From IMG/VR virus record IMGVR_UViG_3300012271_000020, positions 1 through 43,267 of that record: 43,267 nucleotides of DNA; one strand, written 5' to 3'. Below, one piece after another: positions 14,670 to 21,778 of the stretch (the stretch's first letter is position 1; each line of letters starts with the position of its first letter). This DNA comes from a virus. The notes beneath the pieces were generated by a model. The model searched no databases. It worked only from the letters and a program-made list of their open reading frames with translations, and had not been told where the DNA came from. The position numbers were made by a program, and so were the translations under genes.

Positions 14670-17600
14670 TCTTTTTCTCTCCGTTGCGTGCGTCGTCTAT
14701 CATCCTGTCAAACAAACTGGACACAGGTGTTGATTCAATCGAAATGATCTCCTCTTCGTCATGCTCTGTGGCCGTTCGTATAACCTCGCTTCCTTCTTGC
14801 ACAAGACGCTCCCCCAAAGCTTGCTCGATATAGCCCATCTTCTTCTGCAAGGTCTCTCGGACGTGATGGTCAATCGTCTTGTAGCCTTCGGGCGTCTCGG
14901 ACAGAAGGTGCAACGCATACACCCTGTCATGTGGAGACCCGATACGGATCATACGTCCTACCAACTGAATATAATCACCCGCACTCCAGGGAAGGTCGTA
15001 AAACACCATCACGCGTGCAGCCTGGAGGTTAATGGCCTCCGCACCTGCCATTGTAAGGAAGATCAGGTTCGTGTTTTCCGACTCGACGAATGCCTGCCTC
15101 CCTGCATCTCGTTGCTCCGGGCTCTCATCCCCTGTGATCCTCACCAGACCCTTGGGCACCTTGGTCTTGTCTTCTTCGGGCGACCACTCTTTGTTCGCCT
15201 CCGCTTTGATGCCTACCTTGTAACCGTCCTTTTCCAGCAACTCTTGCAGGCGATTCACCATTGACTTGAAACGCGTGAAGACGATAACCTTCTCGTCTGC
15301 AAGCTCTTCCTTCAAGAGTTCAAGGAAATAGGTCTCTTTGCCCGACTTCACGTCATTGCCAATCAACACGGGAGAGTCGACGATCTCCTGGCAGTAAATA
15401 AGCGAGGTGAGCTTGGTGACCTCACGCTCTTCCTCATCCTCGGTCCCCTGGTTCAAGGTCAAGAGCCCTTCAAGAGCTTCCTGATAAAAGATGTACTGCG
15501 ACTTTTCCATAGGCATAGAGATGTCTTTAACGGTCAGCACAGGTAGCTCATCTGCCACGTCTTGCTTCGCCCTCCCCAGGTAGTAAGGGTCAATCGCCGT
15601 CTTGAAGTCTTGAATATGCTTTCGGGAGTGCCCGATGATCACGGGGATCTTTCGCTTGCTGCCGGGGATACGCTGCATCCTCGTGACGCAATAATTGCGG
15701 TAGAAGCCTTGCTTGGTCCTGAACAGGTTAGGCACGACCACCTTGTAGATTCCGAACCCCTCCTCAAGATTGTTCTTGATCAGAGTAGCCGTCAGGCCGT
15801 ATACTCTATCCGCATTGTTGCTTAACTCACGGAATACGTGGTGCGTCTGCGACTCCGGGTTCTTCACGGCGGTAACCTCGTCCAGAATAAGACAGTACCT
15901 GTGCCCCTCCGAAAAGGCTTTGAAGACCCTCTTATCTCGACGCAGCCTGTGATAGTTGACAATAAGCACTTCGGGTTCGTCATTATCCCAGTTAGAGAAG
16001 TAATCCTCGTAAATCTCTGACCGTTTTTCGGGACCTCCCTTGGATATCCTCCACTTGATCCCCTGGGTGAATTTGTTGATCTCGCCTCCCCATTGATTCA
16101 TGACAGAGGTGTTCGTCACGACAATGACCTTGAGGTCAGGGTCTTTCTGCCAGAGCGCAGCGATCGTGGTGATCGCCTCCAAGGTGTTGTGGTTCACAAT
16201 TCCGTTGGACACAAAGCAATGTCGGGGGTCGTCGACTTCGATGTCGAATACTTCCTCTTGACCTTCAACAAGGCTTACAACGGGGTCGTAAAAGTAGCGC
16301 GTTCGTGCTACCTTATCAAGGGCGACGTACTCTGAAGTAGAATTTAGCCCGTTATCTGCACAAACGTTAAGAAGCTTGTCAAGGAAATCATAGGTAGGGT
16401 TTCGACCTGCATTACGAATGTGATTTAACGTGTTCACAAACGAGGTGCCGTACTGCTTGAACCCACTGCCGATACGAAGAGCGTTGTTACCTCCCGCCGA
16501 AAGAACTTCCTTGAGGAGTCCTCGGAGGGATTCTATCAAGGGTTTACAGTTGGGGATAACATCATGGTTGGCGTTGGCAGGCCGGTCTAGGGCCTCTCCC
16601 AAAGCATCTATCTTGCGTGAAGATACGAAGCCGATCTTGTCTCGATACACCCTGGCGTCCTCTCCAAAGAGGGTAAGTCTCCAGTACGTGTTGTGCTCAT
16701 AGCCTTTGACCTTCTTGACGCTACGGTTGCAGACGATCCCAAACCGGGTAAGCATGATCTGGACTTGTCGACCTAACTCTTCAGATGCCGTTGAGAACTC
16801 AATGCCTCCACTAGAAAGGACGTGACCTTCTCCTTCAAACAGGCCCCTCAAAAACTCAATGTTGCTTTCGCGTGTAGACCGAAGGATGAAATCCGGTACC
16901 GATTTATCTTTGGCCACGCCCTGAGATACGCCATTCTCCGTAAGATACGAGATCAAGGTAGTGCTATGTATGAACTTATCCTTGACGTCTGACATAGTAC
17001 GTCCAAACAGATCGGCGGTCAGACCCGCAATATCGGCGTGGGCTTCTGGGTTCACCTCCGGGCCTTGTGAGATAGAAAAGCTCTGGGCATGGTTGAACCA
17101 ACCTTCGGAGACCAAATACCCCGTCCATCTCGCAAACTCGGGAGTAACTTGAGCCGGAAGGGTTACAGCCTTACTGTTGCCCGCTATAGACACGTCTGTG
17201 TTCAAGGCAGGCTCAACCTCGGGGAAGCCCATCTCGCGCCTCTCGACGCAGATGTAGTCGCCTTCCTGAAGGTCTTGCATCTCGACCCACTGGTGTCCAC
17301 AGTCACGCCACACCAAAAGAGGGTGAACGCGCGAGCCTTCAACCTCGAAGTTGTAGCGCGTGCGCATCTTCACGGTAGGCTTCACGCCCCCGTAGTAGAA
17401 GTTCTTGACGGGAAGCTCTTCGCCGTCCACGAGCACATTCCACTCGCGATCGATAGGCTCGAAAGTCTCGGGTTTCATCCCCGACCAGTCGTGCATATCA
17501 CCGATAGGCACGAGTCCGTAATTTGTTGAAATTAAAGAGTTTTTTATCTGACATTTCCCTAAACCGGTGTCGTCCCCAATGATGAAGCGCTTGGACAACA

Positions 17601-17757
17601 GGGTGTGGAAGACCATCTGAATCTGGTAGTTCCTCAACGAGAACGGGATCTTCTTACCTTTGTACTCGATCTCGCTGCGTAAAAACCGTGAGGCTTTGAG
17701 GTTCAGATTCTCGGCGGCGCGAACCTTGAGCATTTTGGCGTAGATATTAGGGTCCAT
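14659..17757 (-). CDS. SNF2/DEAD-type helicase containing an intein
   Basis: The precursor has 1032 residues. After removal of the 456-residue intein a 576-residue SNF2-like helicase remains. Motif I is GDDTGLGK-T (residues 61-68 joined to 525). Motif II is LILDEVTA with D625-E626, LTATL is motif III, and QLVGRMIRIGS near 929-939 is motif VI. Such helicases translocate on double-stranded DNA and in phages often serve recombination or fork restart, as UvsW-like proteins do. The start is the ATG at 17757. It has AGGA 6 nt upstream and gives MDPNIYAKM; the frame is open further upstream to 17967 but that stretch looks non-coding. The ATP site is split by the intein, so activity requires splicing. 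The loader and helicase genes follow. Confidence 0.9.
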   Translation of the reverse strand: MDPNIYAKMLKVRAAENLNLKASRFLRSEIEYKGKKIPFSLRNYQIQMVFHTLLSKRFIIGDDTGLGKCQIKNSLISTNYGLVPIGDMHDWSGMKPETFEPIDREWNVLVDGEELPVKNFYYGGVKPTVKMRTRYNFEVEGSRVHPLLVWRDCGHQWVEMQDLQEGDYICVERREMGFPEVEPALNTDVSIAGNSKAVTLPAQVTPEFARWTGYLVSEGWFNHAQSFSISQGPEVNPEAHADIAGLTADLFGRTMSDVKDKFIHSTTLISYLTENGVSQGVAKDKSVPDFILRSTRESNIEFLRGLFEGEGHVLSSGGIEFSTASEELGRQVQIMLTRFGIVCNRSVKKVKGYEHNTYWRLTLFGEDARVYRDKIGFVSSRKIDALGEALDRPANANHDVIPNCKPLIESLRGLLKEVLSAGGNNALRIGSGFKQYGTSFVNTLNHIRNAGRNPTYDFLDKLLNVCADNGLNSTSEYVALDKVARTRYFYDPVVSLVEGQEEVFDIEVDDPRHCFVSNGIVNHNTLEAITTIAALWQKDPDLKVIVVTNTSVMNQWGGEINKFTQGIKWRISKGGPEKRSEIYEDYFSNWDNDEPEVLIVNYHRLRRDKRVFKAFSEGHRYCLILDEVTAVKNPESQTHHVFRELSNNADRVYGLTATLIKNNLEEGFGIYKVVVPNLFRTKQGFYRNYCVTRMQRIPGSKRKIPVIIGHSRKHIQDFKTAIDPYYLGRAKQDVADELPVLTVKDISMPMEKSQYIFYQEALEGLLTLNQGTEDEEEREVTKLTSLIYCQEIVDSPVLIGNDVKSGKETYFLELLKEELADEKVIVFTRFKSMVNRLQELLEKDGYKVGIKAEANKEWSPEEDKTKVPKGLVRITGDESPEQRDAGRQAFVESENTNLIFLTMAGAEAINLQAARVMVFYDLPWSAGDYIQLVGRMIRIGSPHDRVYALHLLSETPEGYKTIDHHVRETLQKKMGYIEQALGERLVQEGSEVIRTATEHDEEEIISIESTPVSSLFDRMIDDARNGEKKNDD
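16186..17553 (-). other. LAGLIDADG intein inserted in Walker A
   Basis: This in-frame element encodes 456 residues, from Cys1 (TGT at 17551-17553) to the terminal His-Asn (AAC at 16186-16188), followed by threonine as the first residue of the C-extein. Block B is seen as GSRVHPLLV near intein residue 76. Blocks F and G are FDIEV, then HCFVSNGIVNHN at the end. The homing endonuclease has two LAGLIDADG motifs, TGYLVSEG near intein residue 143 and FLRGLFEGEG near 233. The catalytic splicing residues (Cys1, block B His, terminal His and Asn, +1 Thr) are all present. Both splicing and homing are therefore likely functional. Confidence 0.93.
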
Positions 17758-17782
17758 AAGACTTCCTGGGGTTGATGAGGTT

Positions 17783-18025
17783 ATGTTAGAAACGTATCTT
17801 GTAGGTGCGAAAATCCCCTTGACTTCTTCGGAGGACCCGTGCTTTAATGGGGTCCGAAATAAGAACACCGTACATTTTGAGTATGCAATGCACGAGTTAA
17901 TTATTATGTACTGGCAAGAAGAGGGCGCTAAAGCCGGGGAGTACAAAGGGGTCAGTCTACACTCCAATGCAGAGGCGTATGAAGCTTTTCGGTACCTGTT
18001 GCCTCATAGCGCCAGAGGAAGTTGA
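17783..18025 (+). CDS. Uncertain small ORF, 80 aa
   Basis: An open frame of 80 codons lies between the divergent SNF2 and purB genes. Its predicted product is acidic and soluble, with a plausible helical second half (NAEAYEAFRYLL near residues 62-73), and matches no family I know. Two points speak against it: GAGG lies only 2 nt before the ATG at 17783, and a good plus-strand promoter (17819-17848) lies inside its first half. It could be translated from an internal ATG at 17888, but that has no ribosome binding site either. It overlaps a second small frame (17979-18089) by 47 nt. Confidence 0.35.
   Translation: MLETYLVGAKIPLTSSEDPCFNGVRNKNTVHFEYAMHELIIMYWQEEGAKAGEYKGVSLHSNAEAYEAFRYLLPHSARGS
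17819..17848 (+). promoter_or_regulatory. Sigma70-like promoter, probably for purB
   Basis: TTGACT (17819-17824, 5 of 6 matches) is followed after 18 nt by TTTAAT (17843-17848, 5 of 6 matches). The predicted transcript starts near 17855 and reads through about 260 nt into purB. The spacer length is the same as in the 769-798 promoter. It is the best promoter candidate in the 357-bp gap between SNF2 and purB. Confidence 0.5.
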
Positions 18026-18089
18026 AGACCTCCTTATTTACATTACGGCTTGGGCTCTTGCCTGGGATATGGTAGAAAAGGTCCTGTAA
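17979..18089 (+). CDS. Uncertain 36-codon ORF before purB
   Basis: This short frame encodes a mainly helical, acidic peptide containing APEEVEDLLIYITAWALAW, residues 11-29, which looks like real protein sequence. GAGG lies only 3 nt before its ATG. It begins inside the 17783-18025 frame in another phase and ends 25 nt before purB. It may be a small leader gene, or the true C-terminus of the upstream ORF joined by a frameshift. Either reading is tentative. Confidence 0.35.
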   Translation: MKLFGTCCLIAPEEVEDLLIYITAWALAWDMVEKVL

Positions 18090-18114
18090 CACACATTGAA
18101 CCAAGAGGATCAAG

Positions 18115-19410
18115 ATGCTCAAGCGCTATACTCGTCCCGAAATGGAACGCCTCTGGAGCCTGAAGAGTCAGTACCAGAGCTGGCTCAGGGTTGAAATGTC
18201 AGCCGTTCGTGCTTGGCACGAACATGGTCTTCTTCCAGATGAAGATCTTTGGGAGATCGAAGAGCACGCTCATGTGAACCTTCCACGCATTCTGGAGATC
18301 GAAGCGGAAACGCATCACGACCTCGCGGCGTTCGTCAAAAGCTTGGAGGAGCAGGTACCTTCCAAAGCGGGCAGGTGGATACACTACGGGCTCACCTCAT
18401 CCGATGTGGTAGATACGGCCCTGTGCCTTCGGATACGGGAAGCTTTGGTCTTGCTTAGGAGGGGCTTACGACACCTGGGAGGAGCGATCAGCGTCCGCGC
18501 TAGGGAGCACCGTGATACCCCTATGATCGGAAGGTCGCACGGTATCCACGCTGAGCCCACGACCTTTGGTCTGGTCATGGCCGTGTGGTACTCGGAAATC
18601 CAACGTCACCTCGTACGGCTGGAAGCCTCAATCAAGACCATCTCAGTAGGGCAGCTATCAGGGGCCGTGGGCACCTTCTCACATGTGCCTCCAGAGGTCG
18701 AGGAGACGGCTCTAGGTTACCTTGACCTTACCCCCGTTGATATCTCATCTCAGATCATTCAGCGAGATCGTCATGCTGAGGTCATGTCGTGTCTTGGGCT
18801 GATTGCTTCTTCTATCGAGAAGTTCGCGATTCAAATCCGACACTGGCAGCGTACCGAGGTAGGGGAGGTCTCCGAGAAGTTCAAGTCGGGTCAGCAAGGG
18901 TCTTCCGCCATGCCTCATAAGAAGAACCCTATCCTGTCCGAGAACCTTACGGGTCTTGCCCGTATGATCCGAGGGTACGTGTATCCTGCTATGGAGAGCG
19001 TTGCGCTGTGGCACGAGAGGGACATGTCCCACTCTTCTGTAGAGCGAATCGCGATCCCTGATGCGACCTCCCTACTGGACTTCGCTCTTCACAGGCTGGC
19101 CCGTGTAGTGGAAGAAATGGAGGTGCATCCCGAGGTGATGCTGGAGAACCTGAACTCGACCAAGGGTCTGCCCTACTCTCAAGGGGTCTTACTGACCTTG
19201 GTACAGAAGGGTTTGACGAGGCAGGAAGCTTATGGGCTGGTTCAGGGTCTTGCTCTCAAAGCCTATGAAGACGGCCTTGACTTCCAGGCTATCGTTTGTG
19301 ATGATCCCGCAATCTTGAACGTGCTCACCAAAGAAGAAGCCCTGGACTGCTTCTCGCTGTCCAAGGCCCTTCGGTATGTTCCTGAAATCTTCGATCGGGT
19401 TTTCAGTTGA
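18115..19410 (+). CDS. purB: Adenylosuccinate lyase
   Basis: This 431-residue protein is a full-length member of the aspartase/fumarase superfamily, the same length as B. subtilis PurB. It has TSSDVVDTA near residues 94-102 and GRSHGIHAEPT with catalytic-type histidines near 142 and 145. The flexible-loop signature GSSAMPHKKNP is at 262-272. PurB cleaves adenylosuccinate to AMP and fumarate, and SAICAR to AICAR, in purine synthesis. The ATG has GAGGA 5 nt upstream. The gene stands alone on the plus strand, with a promoter about 265 nt upstream, and converges on the secreted-protein gene with an 8-nt stop overlap. No other purine gene is in the window. All key residues are kept, so the enzyme should be active. 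Confidence 0.95.
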   Translation: MLKRYTRPEMERLWSLKSQYQSWLRVEMSAVRAWHEHGLLPDEDLWEIEEHAHVNLPRILEIEAETHHDLAAFVKSLEEQVPSKAGRWIHYGLTSSDVVDTALCLRIREALVLLRRGLRHLGGAISVRAREHRDTPMIGRSHGIHAEPTTFGLVMAVWYSEIQRHLVRLEASIKTISVGQLSGAVGTFSHVPPEVEETALGYLDLTPVDISSQIIQRDRHAEVMSCLGLIASSIEKFAIQIRHWQRTEVGEVSEKFKSGQQGSSAMPHKKNPILSENLTGLARMIRGYVYPAMESVALWHERDMSHSSVERIAIPDATSLLDFALHRLARVVEEMEVHPEVMLENLNSTKGLPYSQGVLLTLVQKGLTRQEAYGLVQGLALKAYEDGLDFQAIVCDDPAILNVLTKEEALDCFSLSKALRYVPEIFDRVFS

Positions 19411-20053
19411 AGCTCAGGCTCACTCCCACCACAGGTCCGACATCGGCATTGGCCCACCTGCCGCCTACACCAAGGTAGACGTTGGCGTTACGTGTGACGT
19501 CAACTCCGGCTCCTACCCCAAAGGTTTGGAAGCCTGCCCAAGTCATGACGTGGAAGTCGTGAACAAAGAACGGCTCCAGACCCAACACGGGCTCTACCAA
19601 AGGGATTGAATCATCAAAGAGGGCCTTGGGCCACACGTTGACTCCAAGACGAACCCTGAGCCTGAATCCCCACACAGGGGTTGGCTTGGGGTCTTCTTTT
19701 TTCATGTTGATCTGGAGTTGAGGCTTGGACTTGAGCTTCACGCTCAAAGAGCACCACTTCAAATGAGCAACCAACTCGTCACGGTCAAATACCTGCCCGT
19801 CTTTGGATACGATCACCGCATACGGTTCGTAGGTGACCGATAGGTCGTCGGTAGCCACCCCGTTCTCCAGTGAGTCGAGAGCTTCGTCCTGACACTGCCT
19901 CTCTTCCAGTATAACTTTCCATCGGGCTGCCACCTCCTCTGGAATACACTTGTACCCCTCCGGGCAGACGGGCTCCTGTCCCTGTGCTGGAAGAGACCCG
20001 CAGGTCACAAGAAATGCGACGAGGACGAAGAATAGACTTGACTTCACTGACAT
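19403..20053 (-). CDS. Secreted, possibly outer-membrane protein
   Basis: This 216-residue protein starts with a clear signal sequence (SLFFVLVAFLVTCGSLPAQG). It may be cleaved after AQG; the Cys in LVTC could also be a poor lipobox. A cysteine-containing helical part follows (CPEGYKCIPEE, then C at about 54). The last 90 residues alternate polar and hydrophobic residues in glycine-rich strands (FGVGAGVDVT, VYLGVGGRWA) and end SLSFN, similar to an outer-membrane barrel. The start at 20053 has GGAG 5 nt upstream; a GTG at 20059 sits inside that site. It is the last gene of the membrane cluster after a one-TM protein, so a role in lysis of the outer membrane is possible but not shown. A Gram-negative host would follow. 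Confidence 0.65.
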   Translation of the reverse strand: MSVKSSLFFVLVAFLVTCGSLPAQGQEPVCPEGYKCIPEEVAARWKVILEERQCQDEALDSLENGVATDDLSVTYEPYAVIVSKDGQVFDRDELVAHLKWCSLSVKLKSKPQLQINMKKEDPKPTPVWGFRLRVRLGVNVWPKALFDDSIPLVEPVLGLEPFFVHDFHVMTWAGFQTFGVGAGVDVTRNANVYLGVGGRWANADVGPVVGVSLSFN

Positions 20054-20055
20054 GT

Positions 20056-20601
20056 TCACTCCAAATAGCTGAGGTCTTCAGATGACACACGACCTTCTGG
20101 ACGTGCCTTGACCTCTATCGTGTAGACCTTCGGTTGAATCTGGAACACCCGGTCAACGTCATTGTCTTCCACTCCAGTAGGTAAGTCAAGTTGAGTTTCA
20201 ACACCTTCGGGAGTTTTGACCTTGATCTTGCTCTTGTCTCGGAAAGGGTTAGCGCTTTGTTCCAAGACCTCCACAGGACGTTGAACGATCCCCTTGTCGT
20301 CAGGCTCACCTACAGGGATAGACTCTCCGGCTTCGTCAACGCGCTGCTCAGGGACTTTGTTAGCGACTATGACCCTGTTGTCGGGATCTGCTTTCTTACC
20401 GAACAGACGGCCAATCAGGCCCCCTATGTTGAAGCGGTCACCCCACCCAAGAGCGAGAGCGACTACAGCGGCAACGAGCAAGAGGAACGTCACGATGAGC
20501 GCGATAGGGTAGCGGCCTACCCAGGTAAAAATATTACCAAAGAAAGCCTTGACCTTATCCCAGAATCCTTCTGTGTGTATGTGTTCGCCTGGAACTTTCA
20601 T
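20056..20601 (-). CDS. Single-TM membrane protein (lysis-cluster candidate)
   Basis: This 181-residue protein has a short N-terminal amphipathic part (FWDKVKAFFGNIFTWVG), one strong membrane helix near residues 31-52 (IALIVTFLLLVAAVVALALG), and a soluble, charged C-terminal domain of about 110 residues. It has no enzymatic motif. The arrangement resembles an inner-membrane spanin subunit, but the C-terminal part is not an obvious coiled coil. The ATG overlaps the stop of the GIY-YIG gene as ATGA and has AAGGA 6 nt upstream. The secreted protein gene follows 2 nt later, which suits a pair acting across the envelope. The function is inferred from context only. Confidence 0.65.
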   Translation of the reverse strand: MKVPGEHIHTEGFWDKVKAFFGNIFTWVGRYPIALIVTFLLLVAAVVALALGWGDRFNIGGLIGRLFGKKADPDNRVIVANKVPEQRVDEAGESIPVGEPDDKGIVQRPVEVLEQSANPFRDKSKIKVKTPEGVETQLDLPTGVEDNDVDRVFQIQPKVYTIEVKARPEGRVSSEDLSYLE

Positions 20602-21350
20602 TTTGTTTCCTTCTCGAAAATTTCTTTCATGTGACGGTAAAACAAGCCTTCGCCTTTAAGTGCCTTCCGAACGAGGTAATCGGGAAGTTCAACTTTTCGG
20701 GCAAGTTCAGCAAACGAGACTTTGCCGTCATAGACTCGGTGTAAAGCTAACACCTCTTCACGAGTAAGAGGGCTACGACTTTCTGCTGCTTTCATCGTGG
20801 TTTCAGGACGTCTTTTTTTGCCCTTCCAGTACGCGTCATGGTTAGCATAATAGAGCAACCTTTTTGCAGACTGAAGTCGTTTCGATTCCTCGCTGTGCTT
20901 TGTGCCAGTTCGTTGGTGAGAGTTGTTCTCCAAATATCTTTCTTGAGCTTTCGACAGGTTCTCACAATGATCATCCTCGAAGCTCATACCAGTTCGACCT
21001 TCAGATATTGCTTTGCAATGTTCTGGAGACTTAGGGTCGCACAAGCCTCGTGCGAAGCACTTTGTATCTTTTGAGATGTTATAATACATCTCCCACCCTA
21101 ATTTCAAAGCTTCGTCAATATAGGTCTGTTCAACCTCAGAAAGTTTCTCTACAGGACATCTATCCATAACTTCAAACGAAAAGCTATCTTCTCCGTACTT
21201 ATCCCAAGCATATTGCAGATGACGATTAGAATGTTTTTTCTTGGAAAGGTCATTCCGATGCTGTTGCCAACGAACCCTAATATTGTTAGAGCTTCCAACA
21301 TACCTTTTTGTGGACTTCAAATTTACGATTTGATAAATACCTGATTTCAT
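20598..21350 (-). CDS. GIY-YIG homing endonuclease
   Basis: This 250-residue protein has a typical N-terminal GIY-YIG nuclease domain: G4-I-Y6, Y17-V-G19, arginine R27 followed by H31, and glutamate E74 in the EQTYI helix. The C-terminal 150 residues contain repeated short DNA-binding (NUMOD-like) motifs (HSEESKR, SPLTREEVLALHR) and a final helix-turn-helix-like unit (FAELARKVELPDYLVRKAL). Free-standing enzymes of this sort cut a target site in related phages and copy themselves there. The gene is visibly richer in A and T than its neighbours. It overlaps both neighbours as ATGA (at 21347-21350 and 20598-20601), so it splits what was probably a contiguous membrane-gene cluster without breaking either gene. 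Confidence 0.9.
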   Translation of the reverse strand: MKSGIYQIVNLKSTKRYVGSSNNIRVRWQQHRNDLSKKKHSNRHLQYAWDKYGEDSFSFEVMDRCPVEKLSEVEQTYIDEALKLGWEMYYNISKDTKCFARGLCDPKSPEHCKAISEGRTGMSFEDDHCENLSKAQERYLENNSHQRTGTKHSEESKRLQSAKRLLYYANHDAYWKGKKRRPETTMKAAESRSPLTREEVLALHRVYDGKVSFAELARKVELPDYLVRKALKGEGLFYRHMKEIFEKETK

Positions 21351-21637
21351 GTCTTATCCTTGGAATCTTCCCCAACTTTACGGGCCTCCTGAAACTTTTG
21401 CCCGATCTTAGGAAGTATAGCGGCTAAAGGAAGAAGCTTCTTCGAGAAGTTATAGGATAAAAGCACGTAGAACGAGGTGATCAACGTCTCTGGCACTGCG
21501 ACGGATGCAAGCCACATGTAAACCAGAATACCGAACATGACCCACGCCATGACACGGCCCATGCTTAGCTGACGCTCTTCCAGTAGGAAGGCGAGCCAGT
21601 TGATTTTTTTGGGAGTTGGTGTGGGTAATTCTGACAT
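21347..21637 (-). CDS. Small two-TM protein, holin-like
   Basis: This 96-residue protein has two predicted membrane helices, near residues 27-48 (VMAWVMFGILVYMWLASVA) and 52-75 (ETLITSFYVLLSYNF...). It has a polar N-terminus and a charged, Lys-rich C-terminal tail. Size and topology suit a class II holin, but the assignment rests only on this and on the neighbouring one-TM and secreted proteins. No endolysin gene was found in the window. The ATG at 21637 has GAGGA 7 nt upstream. It is the first gene of the minus-strand membrane cluster, diverging from the Ntn-hydrolase gene. Confidence 0.6.
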   Translation of the reverse strand: MSELPTPTPKKINWLAFLLEERQLSMGRVMAWVMFGILVYMWLASVAVPETLITSFYVLLSYNFSKKLLPLAAILPKIGQKFQEARKVGEDSKDKT

Positions 21638-21660
21638 AATAGTGTCCTCGGTTAGACGTG

Positions 21661-21690
21661 TTTAGAGCGACCTATATTCCCTGCTATACT
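21661..21690 (+). promoter_or_regulatory. Extended -10 promoter for the Ntn-hydrolase gene
   Basis: TGCTATACT (21682-21690) is an extended -10 element, with TATACT matching 5 of 6. An upstream TTTAGA (21661-21666), 18 nt away, matches the -35 box in 4 of 6. Transcription would start near 21697, giving a leader of about 80 nt before the ATG at 21779. It is the only clear promoter in the 84-bp gap from the divergent holin-like gene. I could not define the minus-strand promoter. Confidence 0.55.
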
Positions 21691-21778
21691 AAAGAATTAC
21701 CTCGACTTCCCTTACCCCCTATTGTTTTATTATGACGCAAAGTATGGAATAACTCCAACAGCCTCCCAAGGATCTTAC

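Noticed and set aside
17758-17800. Minus-strand promoter for the SNF2 operon (TTCGCA-17-TAACAT)
   Set aside because: Each box matches consensus in only 4 of 6 positions, which is expected by chance in AT-rich DNA.
14659-17967. Longer SNF2 protein starting at 17967
   Set aside because: The extra 70 residues do not look like protein of this family and overlap the opposite-strand promoter and ORF. The ATG at 17757 has a good AGGA site.
18115-19410. Firm claim of a 2-aminoadenine genome
   Set aside because: Only purB and a family A polymerase are seen. The defining purZ, datZ and mazZ genes are not in the window.
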